DNA of 64,000 nt. It comes from Saccharopolyspora phatthalungensis. GTDB taxonomy: Bacteria > Actinomycetota > Actinomycetes > Mycobacteriales > Pseudonocardiaceae. Under the pieces are notes generated by a model. The model was not told the origin of the DNA, made no database searches, and was given only the letters and a program-made list of their open reading frames with translations. Below, one piece after another: positions 9,121 through 18,028 of this stretch; position 1 is the first letter of the stretch, and each line of letters starts with the position of its first letter. Location: positions 3,579,501 through 3,643,500 of the forward strand of contig NZ_JACHIW010000001.1 of NCBI RefSeq assembly GCF_014203395.1, in the 5' to 3' direction. The position numbers and the translations under genes were made by a program.

Positions 9121-10434
9121 GTGAACCAGCCAGCAAAGCCGGACGACTCCTACCTCCGCGCCGTCTCCGCGGCGACCGAGCGGGCGGTGGGCGCGGCCGA
9201 GCCGATCCGCTCCGAGTTCGCGGGCGCCGACGAGTCGTTGCGCGCCGACGTCGAGCGGTGGCTGGATGGGCACACCGAGGATCTCGTTGCGCTGAGCCGG
9301 GATCTGCACGCGCACCCGGAGGAGGCGTTCGCCGAGCACCGGTCCGTCGCGCGGGCCGCCGAGCTGCTGCGGCGGTACGGGCATGACGCCGAGGTGGGTG
9401 TCGGCGGGTTGGACACCGCGCTGCGCGCCGGGGTCGGTGGCGGGCGCCCGCACGTCGCGGTGCTGGCGGAATACGACGCGCTGCCCGGGATCGGGCACGG
9501 CTGCGGGCACAACATCATTTGTTCGGCGGCGGTCGGCGGATTCCTGGGCGCGGCCATCGCGGTGCCCGCCACCGGCGGTCGGGTGAGCTTGTTCGGCACC
9601 CCGGCCGAGGAGGGCGGCGGGGGCAAGGAACACCTCGCCAGGGCGGGGCTTTTCGATGACGTCGACGCGGTTGTGATGCTGCACCCGTTCTCCCATGACA
9701 TCGCCGCCCATCCGTTCCTGGGACGGCGCCAGGTCGAGGTGGTGTTCCACGGTGTGGCCGCGCACGCCGCCGCGCAGCCGTTCATGGGCCGCAACGCCCT
9801 CGACGCGGTCGTAGCGACATACCAGGGTGTTTCGGCGATGCGGCAGCACATGCCGTCGACCGACCGGGTGCATGGGATCATCACCGACGGCGGCAAGCGC
9901 CCCAACGTCGTGCCGGATCGCGCGGCGGCGCTGTTCTACGTGCGCTCCGCCGAACCGGGCTCGTTGCGGGACCTGGCGACCCGGATCGAAGCGATCGCGC
10001 ACGGCGCCGCATCGATGACGGGCTGCGGGGTGGAGCTGCGCTGGGACAACAACCCCGCCTACCTGCCGATCCGGCACAACGACGCGCTCGGGGCCCGCTG
10101 GGCCCGGCACCAGGCCCGCCGGGGCCGGAAAGCCCTGCCGCGCGGTGTGGTGCCGGAGCACCTCACCGGCTCGACGGACCTCGGCAACCTCAGCTACCGG
10201 CTCCCGGCCATCCACCCGATGATCGGCCTGGGCGATTCGAACCTCTCCCTGCATACCGCGGAGTTCGCCGCCGCGGCAGGCTCGCCGGCAGGTGATCTGG
10301 CGGTCCTCGACGGCGCGATCGGCCTCGCCCTGACCGCGGTGGACTACCTGGCCGACGCCGATCTCCGCGACGCGGCACGCGCGGAGTTCGAAGCCGCGGG
10401 TGGCGCCCTGGACATCGCCACCTACTTGGGCTGA
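9121..10434 (+). CDS. M20-family amidohydrolase / peptidase
   Basis: 437-residue metal-dependent amidohydrolase of the M20D/AbgB-like group (aminoacylases, indole-acetamide or p-aminobenzoyl-glutamate hydrolases). Visible signatures: HPEEAFAEHRS near residue 64, the metal-binding IGHGCGHNI, and a glutamate pair in TPAEEGGGGKEH. A dimerisation lid domain lies in the middle. It starts at GTG 9121. There is no good ribosome-binding site, but TAGAGT lies just upstream at -10 distance, so the transcript may be leaderless. The substrate is not predictable. Confidence 0.85.
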   Translation: MNQPAKPDDSYLRAVSAATERAVGAAEPIRSEFAGADESLRADVERWLDGHTEDLVALSRDLHAHPEEAFAEHRSVARAAELLRRYGHDAEVGVGGLDTALRAGVGGGRPHVAVLAEYDALPGIGHGCGHNIICSAAVGGFLGAAIAVPATGGRVSLFGTPAEEGGGGKEHLARAGLFDDVDAVVMLHPFSHDIAAHPFLGRRQVEVVFHGVAAHAAAQPFMGRNALDAVVATYQGVSAMRQHMPSTDRVHGIITDGGKRPNVVPDRAAALFYVRSAEPGSLRDLATRIEAIAHGAASMTGCGVELRWDNNPAYLPIRHNDALGARWARHQARRGRKALPRGVVPEHLTGSTDLGNLSYRLPAIHPMIGLGDSNLSLHTAEFAAAAGSPAGDLAVLDGAIGLALTAVDYLADADLRDAARAEFEAAGGALDIATYLG

Positions 10435-10491
10435 GCGCAGCGAACGGACCGGTTGGCTAGGCTGGGCCACGGCCTGTCCCCGACGATCCGG

Positions 10492-11208
10492 ATGTCTACT
10501 GTGGACGATTTAGTGCGGGAGTGGACCGCGCAGCTGCTGGATTCGGGCAACATCGCCGCGTTGATCGCCGGCCTGGTCGCACTGTTCCTGGTGCTCAGCC
10601 GCAACACCTGGCCGCTGCTACGCAACGTCGTGACGATCGCCCACGAGGGCGGGCACGCGGTGATCGCGCTGCTCAGCGGGCGGAAACTGAACGGCATCAG
10701 GCTGCACTCCGACACCTCGGGGCTGACCTTGTCGACCGGGAAGCCGACCGGGCCGGGCATGGTGTTCACCCTGCTGGCCGGATATCCGGCGGTGTCGCTG
10801 CTCGGGCTCGGTGGGGCGTGGCTGGTCACCGCGGACCTCGCGCGCATGATGCTGTGGGCGTGCATCGCGCTGCTCGTCGCGATGCTGCTGGCGATCCGCA
10901 ACGCCTACGGCGTGCTGTCGATCGTGGTCACCGGCGGCGTGATCTTCGCGGTGTCCTGGTTCGCGACCCCGGCTTGGCAGGCGCTGTGCTGTGCGCTGTT
11001 CAGCTGGTTCCTGCTGTTCGGCGGACTGCGGCCGATCGCCGAGCTGCGCCGCAAGCGGTCCGCGGGGCGCGCGTCGCAATCCGATGCCGACCAGCTCGCA
11101 AGGCTCACCGGCCTGCCCGCCGGGGCGTGGCTGGCGATCTGGTTCCTGGTCGGGCTGGCCACCCTCGCGGTCGGGGCGCGCTGGCTGCTCCTGATGCCGC
11201 AGGTATGA
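10492..11208 (+). CDS. M50B-type membrane metalloprotease
   Basis: About 238 residues, membrane-embedded. The zinc motif HEGGH lies in TIAHEGGHAVIALLSG near residue 50, followed by G-rich and hydrophobic segments, as in the peptidase M50B-like (site-2 protease related) family common in actinomycetes. ATG 10492 is preferred. An in-frame TTG at 10453 would add 13 residues of low quality, and TAGGCT nearby could be a -10 element. Substrate and role are unknown. Site-2-like proteases often act in regulated membrane proteolysis, which is only a family-level suggestion. Confidence 0.78.
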   Translation: MSTVDDLVREWTAQLLDSGNIAALIAGLVALFLVLSRNTWPLLRNVVTIAHEGGHAVIALLSGRKLNGIRLHSDTSGLTLSTGKPTGPGMVFTLLAGYPAVSLLGLGGAWLVTADLARMMLWACIALLVAMLLAIRNAYGVLSIVVTGGVIFAVSWFATPAWQALCCALFSWFLLFGGLRPIAELRRKRSAGRASQSDADQLARLTGLPAGAWLAIWFLVGLATLAVGARWLLLMPQV

Positions 11209-11268
11209 CTCACGCTTTGTGAGTCGGCGCTCGTTGCCGTAGCGGCGATTTTCTAGCAGCATCGCAGC

Positions 11269-12186
11269 GTGACGAGTGCTTCCAACGCCCTGGGTGGCGA
11301 GTTCCAGCTGGCCGCCGGGCCGACGATCAACCGGCTCGGTTTCGGTGCGATGCAGTTGGCCGGGCCCGGCGTGTTCGGCCCGCCCGCCGATCGCGAACAG
11401 TCGGTCCGGGTGCTGCGGCGCGCCGTGGAACTGGGCATCGACCACATCGACACCAGCGACTTCTACGGGCCGTGGGTGGTCAACGAGCTGATCGCGGAGG
11501 CGCTGCGGCCCTACGGCGACGACCTCGTGCTGGCCACCAAGATCGGCGCCTACCGTGACCACCAGGGTGCATGGCTGCCGCTGAACCACCCCGACGCGCT
11601 GCGCGCCCAGGTGCACGACAACCTGCGCCGCCTGCGGCTGGAAGCGCTGGACCTGGTCTACCTGCGGCACACCGTAGACCGGGGGATCCCGCTGGCCGAC
11701 CAGCTCGGCGCGCTGGTCGAGCTGCGCGAGCAGGGGCTGCTGCGCGGCATCGGGCTGTCCAATGTGTCCACCGAGCAGTACGAGCAGGCGCACCAGCAGA
11801 CCGAGATCGCGGCGGTGCAGAACCTCTACAACCTGGCGAACCGCACGTCAGCGGAACTGGTCCGCAAGACCGCGGCCGCCGGTGTCGCATTCGTCCCGTT
11901 CTTCCCGCTGGGTTCCGGATTCGCCGACAGCCGCGCCCGCGAGGACAGTGTGCTCCGGGCGGTGGCCGAGCGGCGCGGCGCGACCCAGGCCCAGGTGTCG
12001 CTGGCCTGGCTCCTGCAGCGCTCGCCGAACATCCTGCTGATTCCTGGCACGTCTTCCCTGGAGCACCTCCGTGAGAACACCGCGGCCGGTGGCCTGGAAC
12101 TCACCGCGGCGGACATCGCCGAGCTGGACGGGCTGGTCGCCGAAGGCGAAACCCTCGAAGGGGAAATCCACGAGGAGACGGACTGA
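11269..12186 (+). CDS. Aldo/keto reductase
   Basis: 305-residue TIM-barrel oxidoreductase using NADPH. The catalytic residues are recognisable: Asp in HIDTSDFYG, Tyr in the same block, Lys in LATKIG and His in LVYLRH. The C-terminal NADP-binding segment LIPGTSSLEHLREN is also present. It starts at GTG 11269. The gene stands alone between the M50 protease and the DUF574 methyltransferase. The carbonyl substrate is unknown. Confidence 0.92.
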   Translation: MTSASNALGGEFQLAAGPTINRLGFGAMQLAGPGVFGPPADREQSVRVLRRAVELGIDHIDTSDFYGPWVVNELIAEALRPYGDDLVLATKIGAYRDHQGAWLPLNHPDALRAQVHDNLRRLRLEALDLVYLRHTVDRGIPLADQLGALVELREQGLLRGIGLSNVSTEQYEQAHQQTEIAAVQNLYNLANRTSAELVRKTAAAGVAFVPFFPLGSGFADSRAREDSVLRAVAERRGATQAQVSLAWLLQRSPNILLIPGTSSLEHLRENTAAGGLELTAADIAELDGLVAEGETLEGEIHEETD

Positions 12187-12258
12187 GCCTGCGAACTGTC
12201 CCTAGTGTCACCCAGTAACCTGGCCAACACGCAACGGTGCGAAAGAGCGAGGCGAACT

Positions 12259-13068
12259 GTGACCGAAAATGCGACTTGGGTGCCCGAAAGCGTCGACCAG
12301 GAGATCCCCAGCGCGGCACGGCTCTACGACTATTTGCTCGGCGGTGCACACAACTTCGCCGCCGACCGCGCGCTGGGCGAGAAGTTCGTGGCCGCGCTGC
12401 CCAGCGGCCGCGATGTCGCCCGGCTCAACCGGGCTTTCCTGCGCCGCGCCGTGGCCTTCATGGCGCAGCAGGGCATCCGCCAGTTTCTCGACATCGGCTC
12501 GGGCATCCCGACGGTCGGCAACGTGCACGAAATTGCCCAGGCCGCCGATCCGCGTGCGCGCGTGGTGTATGTGGACTACGAGTCGGTCGCCGTCGCGCAC
12601 AGCCAAATGCTGTTGGAGGACAACGACAACGCCACCATCATCCAAGCCAACCTGGTCGAGCCGGGCGTGATCCTGGGGCACCCGGAAGCCCGGCGGCTGC
12701 TGGATTTCGACGAGCCCGTCGGCCTGATCATGGCCGGGGTGTTCCACTTCGTGTCGCACGACCACGACGCACCGGCCATCGTCGCCCAGTACCGGGATGC
12801 GCTGGTGTCCGGCAGCTACCTGGCGTTGTCGCACTTCACCGCGGACATCAGCCCGGCCGAGATGGCCGGTGTTGTCGAGGTCATGCGGCGCAGCGCGGAC
12901 CCGATCCACACCCGCACGCGCGCCGAGATCACCGAGCTGTTCACCGGGTTCGAGCTGGTGGAGCCGGGGCTCGTCGGCACGGCGAGGTGGCGGCCGGACC
13001 GGCCCGAACAGGCCGCCGATCAGCCCGGCGGCTCGCAGATCTATGCGGGGGTGGGGCGCAAATTGTGA
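12259..13068 (+). CDS. DUF574 SAM-dependent methyltransferase
   Basis: 269 residues of the actinomycete-specific DUF574 (Methyltransf_19) family. The hallmark N-terminus is SAARLYDYLLGGAHNF, followed by the SAM-binding FLDIGSGIPT and VVYVDYE. GTG 12259 gives the family-typical beginning (TENATWVPESVDQ). An in-frame upstream start at 12205 would add 18 residues. Members are numerous in actinomycetes and usually uncharacterised, and some are cotranscribed with development genes. The substrate is unknown. It is convergent with the P450 gene. Confidence 0.88.
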   Translation: MTENATWVPESVDQEIPSAARLYDYLLGGAHNFAADRALGEKFVAALPSGRDVARLNRAFLRRAVAFMAQQGIRQFLDIGSGIPTVGNVHEIAQAADPRARVVYVDYESVAVAHSQMLLEDNDNATIIQANLVEPGVILGHPEARRLLDFDEPVGLIMAGVFHFVSHDHDAPAIVAQYRDALVSGSYLALSHFTADISPAEMAGVVEVMRRSADPIHTRTRAEITELFTGFELVEPGLVGTARWRPDRPEQAADQPGGSQIYAGVGRKL

Positions 13069-13086
13069 GGGGAGTAGGGCCCACGC

Positions 13087-14283
13087 TCACCACGTGACCG
13101 GAAGTTCGTGCAGGCCGCGGATGAACACATCCGACTTCCACTGTAGGTCGTCGGTCGCGAGCCTGAGTTGCGGGAACCGCCTGATGAGGCAGCCGAGGCC
13201 GACTTCGAGCTCGATCTTCGCCAGATGCGCGCCCAGGCAGCGGTGGATGCCGCTGCCGAAGGCCACGTGGCGGTTGTCGGTGCGCTCGGGGTTGAAGGCG
13301 TCCGGCGCGTCGAAGGCCGCCGCGTCGCGGTTGGCCGAGGAGAGCGAGACGATGACGGTGTCGCCCTCCTCGATGGTCTGGCCACCCAGCTCCACGTTCG
13401 CCGTGGCGACGCGGGGGAAGGTCACGTCGTAGCCGAACATCGGCACGTAGCGCAGCAGCTCGTCGACCGCCGACGGCACCAGATCGGGCCGTTCGACCAG
13501 CCGCCGCCATTGGTCGGGGTGCTCGGCGAGAAGCGCGACGACCGAGTTGGCCAGCTGATTTTTGGTGGTGTCGTGGCCGGCGACCAGCAGCGCGAGTCCG
13601 AAGAGGACGAGCTCTTCCTCGTTGAGCTGGTCGCCCTCGTCGCGCGCCGCGGCGAGGAGGCTGAGCAGGTCGTCGGTCGGGTCGCGCCGCTTCTCGACGA
13701 CCAGACCGCCGATGTATTCGGCCGTCCGCGTCCACCCTGCCTGGACCTCATCGCGGGACCGGCCGGCGATGGTCATGAGCCGCTCGGTCCAATCCTGGAA
13801 GCGGGACCGGTCGGCGGCGGGCACCCCGAGCATTTCGCAGATGATTTCGAGCGGAAGCGGGGCGGCGAAGTGCTCGATCAGATCGACGGGTGGTGAGATG
13901 GTCGCCAAGCGGTCGAGCAGCCCGTCCACCACTTCCTGCACGCGCGGACGTAACTGTTCCAGGCGCCGCAGGGTGAACACTTTCGTCACCAGCTTGCGCA
14001 GCCGGGTGTGCTGCGGCGGGTCGGTGATGGTGATCATGCCGGCAGGCGGCTCGAAGGTGCCTAGGCGCGGGATGTGCGGCTCGGTGGAGCGGGCGAGGCT
14101 GAACCGCGTATCGACGAGCACGGACTGCACCTCGGCGTAGCCGGTGACGAGCCAAACGGGTTGGCCGGACAGTTCAACGCGGGAGACGGGCCCCGCCGCC
14201 CGCAACGGCGCGATCCGCTCGTCATAACCATTGCCGGAACCGCTGAACGGGTAAGCAGGAAGATCGTTCTCGACCGCGCGCAC
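13087..14283 (-). CDS. Cytochrome P450
   Basis: 398-residue bacterial class I P450. I-helix oxygen-binding motif AGHDTTKNQ, ExxR in the K helix (DELLRYVP), and heme loop FGSGIHRCLGAHLAK with the cysteine ligand are all intact. Starts at GTG 14283 with AGGAGG at good spacing on the minus strand. No ferredoxin or reductase gene is adjacent; a ferredoxin reductase gene is present far away at 48083. The substrate is unknown; the P450 may belong to secondary metabolism or detoxification. Confidence 0.93.
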   Translation of the reverse strand: MRAVENDLPAYPFSGSGNGYDERIAPLRAAGPVSRVELSGQPVWLVTGYAEVQSVLVDTRFSLARSTEPHIPRLGTFEPPAGMITITDPPQHTRLRKLVTKVFTLRRLEQLRPRVQEVVDGLLDRLATISPPVDLIEHFAAPLPLEIICEMLGVPAADRSRFQDWTERLMTIAGRSRDEVQAGWTRTAEYIGGLVVEKRRDPTDDLLSLLAAARDEGDQLNEEELVLFGLALLVAGHDTTKNQLANSVVALLAEHPDQWRRLVERPDLVPSAVDELLRYVPMFGYDVTFPRVATANVELGGQTIEEGDTVIVSLSSANRDAAAFDAPDAFNPERTDNRHVAFGSGIHRCLGAHLAKIELEVGLGCLIRRFPQLRLATDDLQWKSDVFIRGLHELPVTW

Positions 14284-14439
14284 AGCGCCCTCCTCGGAGG
14301 GAATTCCTGAAATTCTCAGCGATTTCTTGCCGACCCTGCGGCTTGGCAGAAGCCTACCTATGCCGCGTGCTATTCAGCGACGGCAAGGAATCCGAAATTC
14401 GGGTGACGAATTCCCGCTGCCTGAAAAGACGAATCCATC

Positions 14440-14465
14440 ACCCGATCGGCCGCGGCCGATCGGGT
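14440..14465 (-). terminator. 26-bp perfect palindrome after the mutAB-meaB-gntR operon
   Basis: A perfect self-complementary stretch (half-site ACCCGATCGGCCG) ends three bases from the gntR stop. Read on the minus strand it is followed by a T-rich stretch (TCTTTT), as expected for an intrinsic terminator. An operator role for the P450 promoter cannot be excluded. Confidence 0.6.
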
Positions 14466-14467
14466 CG

Positions 14468-14824
14468 CTACGCGTTCAGGGCGGCTCGGACGATGGACAG
14501 GGCTTCTTCCTTGGGAATTCCCAGGGCGCGGGTGATCTGGGCATAGGTCGCCGCGGCTTCGGCCGCTCGGGCCGCCGCTTGGTCGCCCGCGTCGCTCACG
14601 AAGGTTCCCGCCCGGCCCCGGGTTTCGAGTAGGCCCGCTTGCTCCAGTTCTCGGTATGCCTTGGCCACCGTGTTCGCCGCGATGCCCAGGTCCGCCGCCA
14701 GGGCCCGGACGGTGGGGAGCTTGGTGCCCACCGGCAGTCCGCCGCTGTTGACCTGTTCCGCGATCGCCGAGCGCACTTGCTCGAAGGGCGGTACGCCCGA
14801 GGTGTTGTCAACGCTGATCCGCAT
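14468..14824 (-). CDS. GntR-family regulator, YtrA subfamily
   Basis: 118 residues. An N-terminal winged HTH (PPFEQVRSAIAEQ, then LPTVRALAADLGIAANTV and KAYRELEQAGLLETRGRAGT) is followed by only a short helical tail, the pattern of YtrA-type GntR proteins. Its start lies 17 bases inside the end of meaB on the same strand, so the two are probably translationally coupled. Position at the end of the methylmalonyl-CoA mutase operon suggests control of that operon or of a linked function. Its effector is unknown. Confidence 0.88.
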   Translation of the reverse strand: MRISVDNTSGVPPFEQVRSAIAEQVNSGGLPVGTKLPTVRALAADLGIAANTVAKAYRELEQAGLLETRGRAGTFVSDAGDQAAARAAEAAATYAQITRALGIPKEEALSIVRAALNA

Positions 14825-15818
14825 GGCTCTCCGGTTCCGGGCGGAAGGCGTCGAGCAGCCGTTCGGCGGCGAGGCTGGCGGTGAGTTCTCCCGCCCGGAC
14901 CTGGGTTTCCACCTCGTCGAGGATGGCGCGGACGCCGGGGTGGCGGGTGAGTTCGGACATGAGTTGGTCGCGCACCAGGGCCCAGGTCCAGTCGACCTGC
15001 TGGCGGCTGCGTTTGTCGGCCAGTTCGCCGGTGGCGGTCAGTGCCTGTCGGTGTTGTTCGATCTGTTCCCACACGGTGTCCAGGCCGTGTGCTTTCAGGC
15101 CGCTGCAGGTCAGTACCGGCGGGGTCCAGGTGGCGCTGACCGGGGTGAGCAGGCGCAGGGCGCCGCGGAGTTCGCGGGCGGCCTTGCGGGCTTCGGCCGC
15201 GTGGTCGCCGTCGGCCTTGTTGACCGCGATGACGTCGGCCAGTTCCAGCACGCCTTTTTTGATGCCTTGCAGTTGGTCGCCGGTGCGGGCCAGGGTGAGC
15301 AGCAGGAAGCAGTCCACCATGGCGGCCACCGTCACTTCGGACTGGCCGACGCCGACGGTTTCCACCAGCACGACGTCGAATCCGGCGGCTTCCATCAGCA
15401 CGATGGTTTCCCGGGTGGCGCGGGCGACGCCGCCGAGCGTGCCCGCTGAGGGCGAGGGCCGCACGAACGCCGCCGGGTCGCAGGCCAGCCGGCCCATGCG
15501 GGTTTTGTCGCCGAGGATGCTGCCGCCGCTGCGGGTCGAGGACGGGTCGACCGCGAGGACCGCGACGCGGTGGCCGGCCTCGGTCAGCATCGAGCCCAGC
15601 GATTCGATGAACGTCGACTTGCCCACGCCGGGCACTCCGGTGATGCCGACCCGGTGCGCGCCGCCGCTGTGCGGCAGGAGCTCGACGAGCAGTTCCTGGG
15701 CCAGCGCGCGGTGATCTGTGCGGGTGGATTCCACCAGCGTGATCGCTTGGGCCAGCTTGGTGCGGGATCCGGCGAGCACGCCCTTGGCGTAGTCCTGGAC
15801 ATCGATCGGTCGCGGCAT
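14808..15818 (-). CDS. meaB: Methylmalonyl-CoA mutase-associated GTPase MeaB
   Basis: 336-residue G3E GTPase that gates loading and protects the adenosylcobalamin cofactor of methylmalonyl-CoA mutase. Walker A GVPGVGKS is at residues 61-68. Also visible are VDPSSTRSGGSILGDKTRM, the switch-region VETVGVGQSE, and the guanine-specificity motif NKAD. The ATG at 15818 follows the mutB stop by two bases, which indicates translational coupling. A longer open frame upstream is only a shadow of mutB. Confidence 0.95.
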   Translation of the reverse strand: MPRPIDVQDYAKGVLAGSRTKLAQAITLVESTRTDHRALAQELLVELLPHSGGAHRVGITGVPGVGKSTFIESLGSMLTEAGHRVAVLAVDPSSTRSGGSILGDKTRMGRLACDPAAFVRPSPSAGTLGGVARATRETIVLMEAAGFDVVLVETVGVGQSEVTVAAMVDCFLLLTLARTGDQLQGIKKGVLELADVIAVNKADGDHAAEARKAARELRGALRLLTPVSATWTPPVLTCSGLKAHGLDTVWEQIEQHRQALTATGELADKRSRQQVDWTWALVRDQLMSELTRHPGVRAILDEVETQVRAGELTASLAAERLLDAFRPEPESHADQR

Positions 15819-15820
15819 GA

Positions 15821-18028
15821 TCAGTGGTCGAGTCGGGTGCGGAGTTCGTCGAGCAGGCCGAGTGCGGCATCGGCGATGACGGTGCCGGGCGGGAAGATCG
15901 CGCTGGCCCCGGCCTGGCGCAGCGCGTCGAAGTCGGCCGGCGGGATGACACCGCCGACGACGATCATGATGTCGGTGCGGCCGAGTTCGGCCAGCTCGTC
16001 GCGCAGCGCGGGCACCAGGGTGAGGTGGCCGGCGGCGAGGCTGGAGACGCCGACGATGTGCACGTCGGACTCGGCGGCCTGGCGGGCCACCTCGGTCGGG
16101 GTCTGGAACAGCGGGCCGACGTCCACGTCGAAGCCGAGGTCGGCGAAGGCGGTCGCGATCACCTTCTGCCCGCGGTCGTGGCCGTCCTGGCCCATCTTGG
16201 CGACCAGGATCCGCGGCCGGCGGCCTTCGGCCTCGGCGAAGTCGGCCACCTGCTGGCGGGCCGCTTCCAGCGCTGCGGAGGGCCCGGATTCGTCCCGGTA
16301 CACGCCGGTGATCGTACGGATCTGCCCGGAGTGGCGGCCGAAGACCTTCTCCAAAGCCTCGGAGATCTCCCCGACGGTGGCCTTGGCCCGTGCGGCGTCG
16401 ACGGCCAGCGTGAGCAGGTTGTGCGCCAGGTCGTCCGGGCGCTGTTCGGACATCGACGCCTCGGCGGCGGCGGTGAGCCGGTGCAGCGCATCCGCGCATG
16501 CCTGGCTGTCGCGTTCCTCCCGCAGCCGCCGCAGTTTCTCCAACTGCTGCGCGCGAACCCCGGCATTGTCCACTTTGAGCACATCGATCTGCTCGTCGCC
16601 GTCGTAGCGGTACTTGTTGACGCCGATCAGCGGTTGGCGCCCGGAGTCGATGCGGGCCTGGGTGCGGGCCGCGGCTTCCTCGATGCGCAGTTTGGGGATC
16701 CCGGCGTCGATGGCCTGGGCCATGCCCCCGGCGTCCTCGACCTCGGTGACGTGCGCCCAGGCGCGCCCGGCGAGGTCGGCGGTGAGCCGCTCCAGGTAGT
16801 AGCTGCCGCCCCACGGGTCGATGACGCGGGTGGTGCCGGACTCCTGCTGCAACACGAGTTGGGTGTTGCGCGCGATGCGGGCCGAGAAATCCGTTGGGAG
16901 AGCGAGAGCTTCGTCGAGGGCGTTGGTGTGCAGCGACTGGGTGTGGCCCTGGGTGGCGGCCATCGCCTCCACGCAGGTGCGCACCACGTTGTTGTAGACG
17001 TCTTGGGCGGTCAGCGACCAGCCGGAGGTCTGCGAATGGGTGCGCAGCGACAGCGATTTCGGGTTGGCCGGCCCGAAGGTCTTCACCAGCTTGGCCCACA
17101 GCAGACGGGCCGCGCGCAGCTTGGCGACCTCCATCGCGAAGTTCATCCCGATGCCCCAGAAAAACGACAGCCGGGGCGCGAAGGCGTCGATGTCCAGCCC
17201 GGCCTGCCGCCCGGCGCGCAGGTACTCCACCCCGTCGGCCAGGGTGTAGGCCAGCTCCAGGTCGGCGGTCGCCCCGGCCTCCTGGATGTGGTAGCCCGAG
17301 ATCGAGATCGAGTTGAACTTCGGCATCCGCTGCGAGGCGTAGCCGAAGATGTCGGAGATGATCCGCATCGACGGCTGCGGCGGGTAGATGTAGGTGTTGC
17401 GGACCATGAACTCCTTGAGGATGTCGTTCTGGATGGTCCCGGCCAGCTGCTCCGGCGCGACCCCCTGCTCCTCGGCGGCGACGATGTAGAGCGCCAGCAC
17501 CGGCAGCACCGCGCCGTTCATGGTCATCGACACACTCATCTTCTCCAGCGGGATGCCCTCGAAGAGCTGCCGCATGTCCAAGATCGAGTCGATCGCCACC
17601 CCCGCCATGCCGACATCCCCGGCCACCCGCGGATGATCGGAGTCATAGCCGCGGTGGGTGGCCAGGTCGAAGGCCACCGACAGGCCCTTCTGGCCCGCGG
17701 CCAGGTTGCGGCGGTAGAAAGCGTTGGACTCCTCGGCGGTGGAAAACCCGGCGTACTGCCGCACCGTCCACGGCTGGTTGACATACATCGTCGGGTAGGG
17801 CCCCCGCAGGAACGGCGCCAACCCCGGGTAGGTGTGCAGGAAGTCCAGGCCCTCGACATCGGCCGAGGTGTAGAGCGGCTTGACCCCGATCCCCTCCGGC
17901 GCCTCCCACACCAGCGCATCAGCGTCCTTGCCGGTGGCGTTCACCAGCTCCCGCCGCCATCGCGCAGGGTCGGCAGGGGCCGCCATCGGGTCCAACGGGA
18001 TCTCGGCGAAGTTCGGGATCTGCGTCAT
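15821..18028 (-). CDS. mutB: Methylmalonyl-CoA mutase, large (catalytic) subunit
   Basis: 735 residues. Isomerises (R)-methylmalonyl-CoA and succinyl-CoA using adenosylcobalamin. A TIM-barrel substrate domain carries family blocks such as [39 protein letters not shown] and [11 protein letters not shown]. The C-terminal Rossmann B12 domain carries the base-off motif DGHDRG, with the cobalt-ligating His near residue 616. ATG 18028 overlaps the mutA stop (ATGA), so translation is coupled. The enzyme links propionyl-CoA, odd-chain and branched amino-acid catabolism with the TCA cycle, and supplies methylmalonyl-CoA for polyketides in actinomycetes. Confidence 0.97.
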   Translation of the reverse strand: MTQIPNFAEIPLDPMAAPADPARWRRELVNATGKDADALVWEAPEGIGVKPLYTSADVEGLDFLHTYPGLAPFLRGPYPTMYVNQPWTVRQYAGFSTAEESNAFYRRNLAAGQKGLSVAFDLATHRGYDSDHPRVAGDVGMAGVAIDSILDMRQLFEGIPLEKMSVSMTMNGAVLPVLALYIVAAEEQGVAPEQLAGTIQNDILKEFMVRNTYIYPPQPSMRIISDIFGYASQRMPKFNSISISGYHIQEAGATADLELAYTLADGVEYLRAGRQAGLDIDAFAPRLSFFWGIGMNFAMEVAKLRAARLLWAKLVKTFGPANPKSLSLRTHSQTSGWSLTAQDVYNNVVRTCVEAMAATQGHTQSLHTNALDEALALPTDFSARIARNTQLVLQQESGTTRVIDPWGGSYYLERLTADLAGRAWAHVTEVEDAGGMAQAIDAGIPKLRIEEAAARTQARIDSGRQPLIGVNKYRYDGDEQIDVLKVDNAGVRAQQLEKLRRLREERDSQACADALHRLTAAAEASMSEQRPDDLAHNLLTLAVDAARAKATVGEISEALEKVFGRHSGQIRTITGVYRDESGPSAALEAARQQVADFAEAEGRRPRILVAKMGQDGHDRGQKVIATAFADLGFDVDVGPLFQTPTEVARQAAESDVHIVGVSSLAAGHLTLVPALRDELAELGRTDIMIVVGGVIPPADFDALRQAGASAIFPPGTVIADAALGLLDELRTRLDH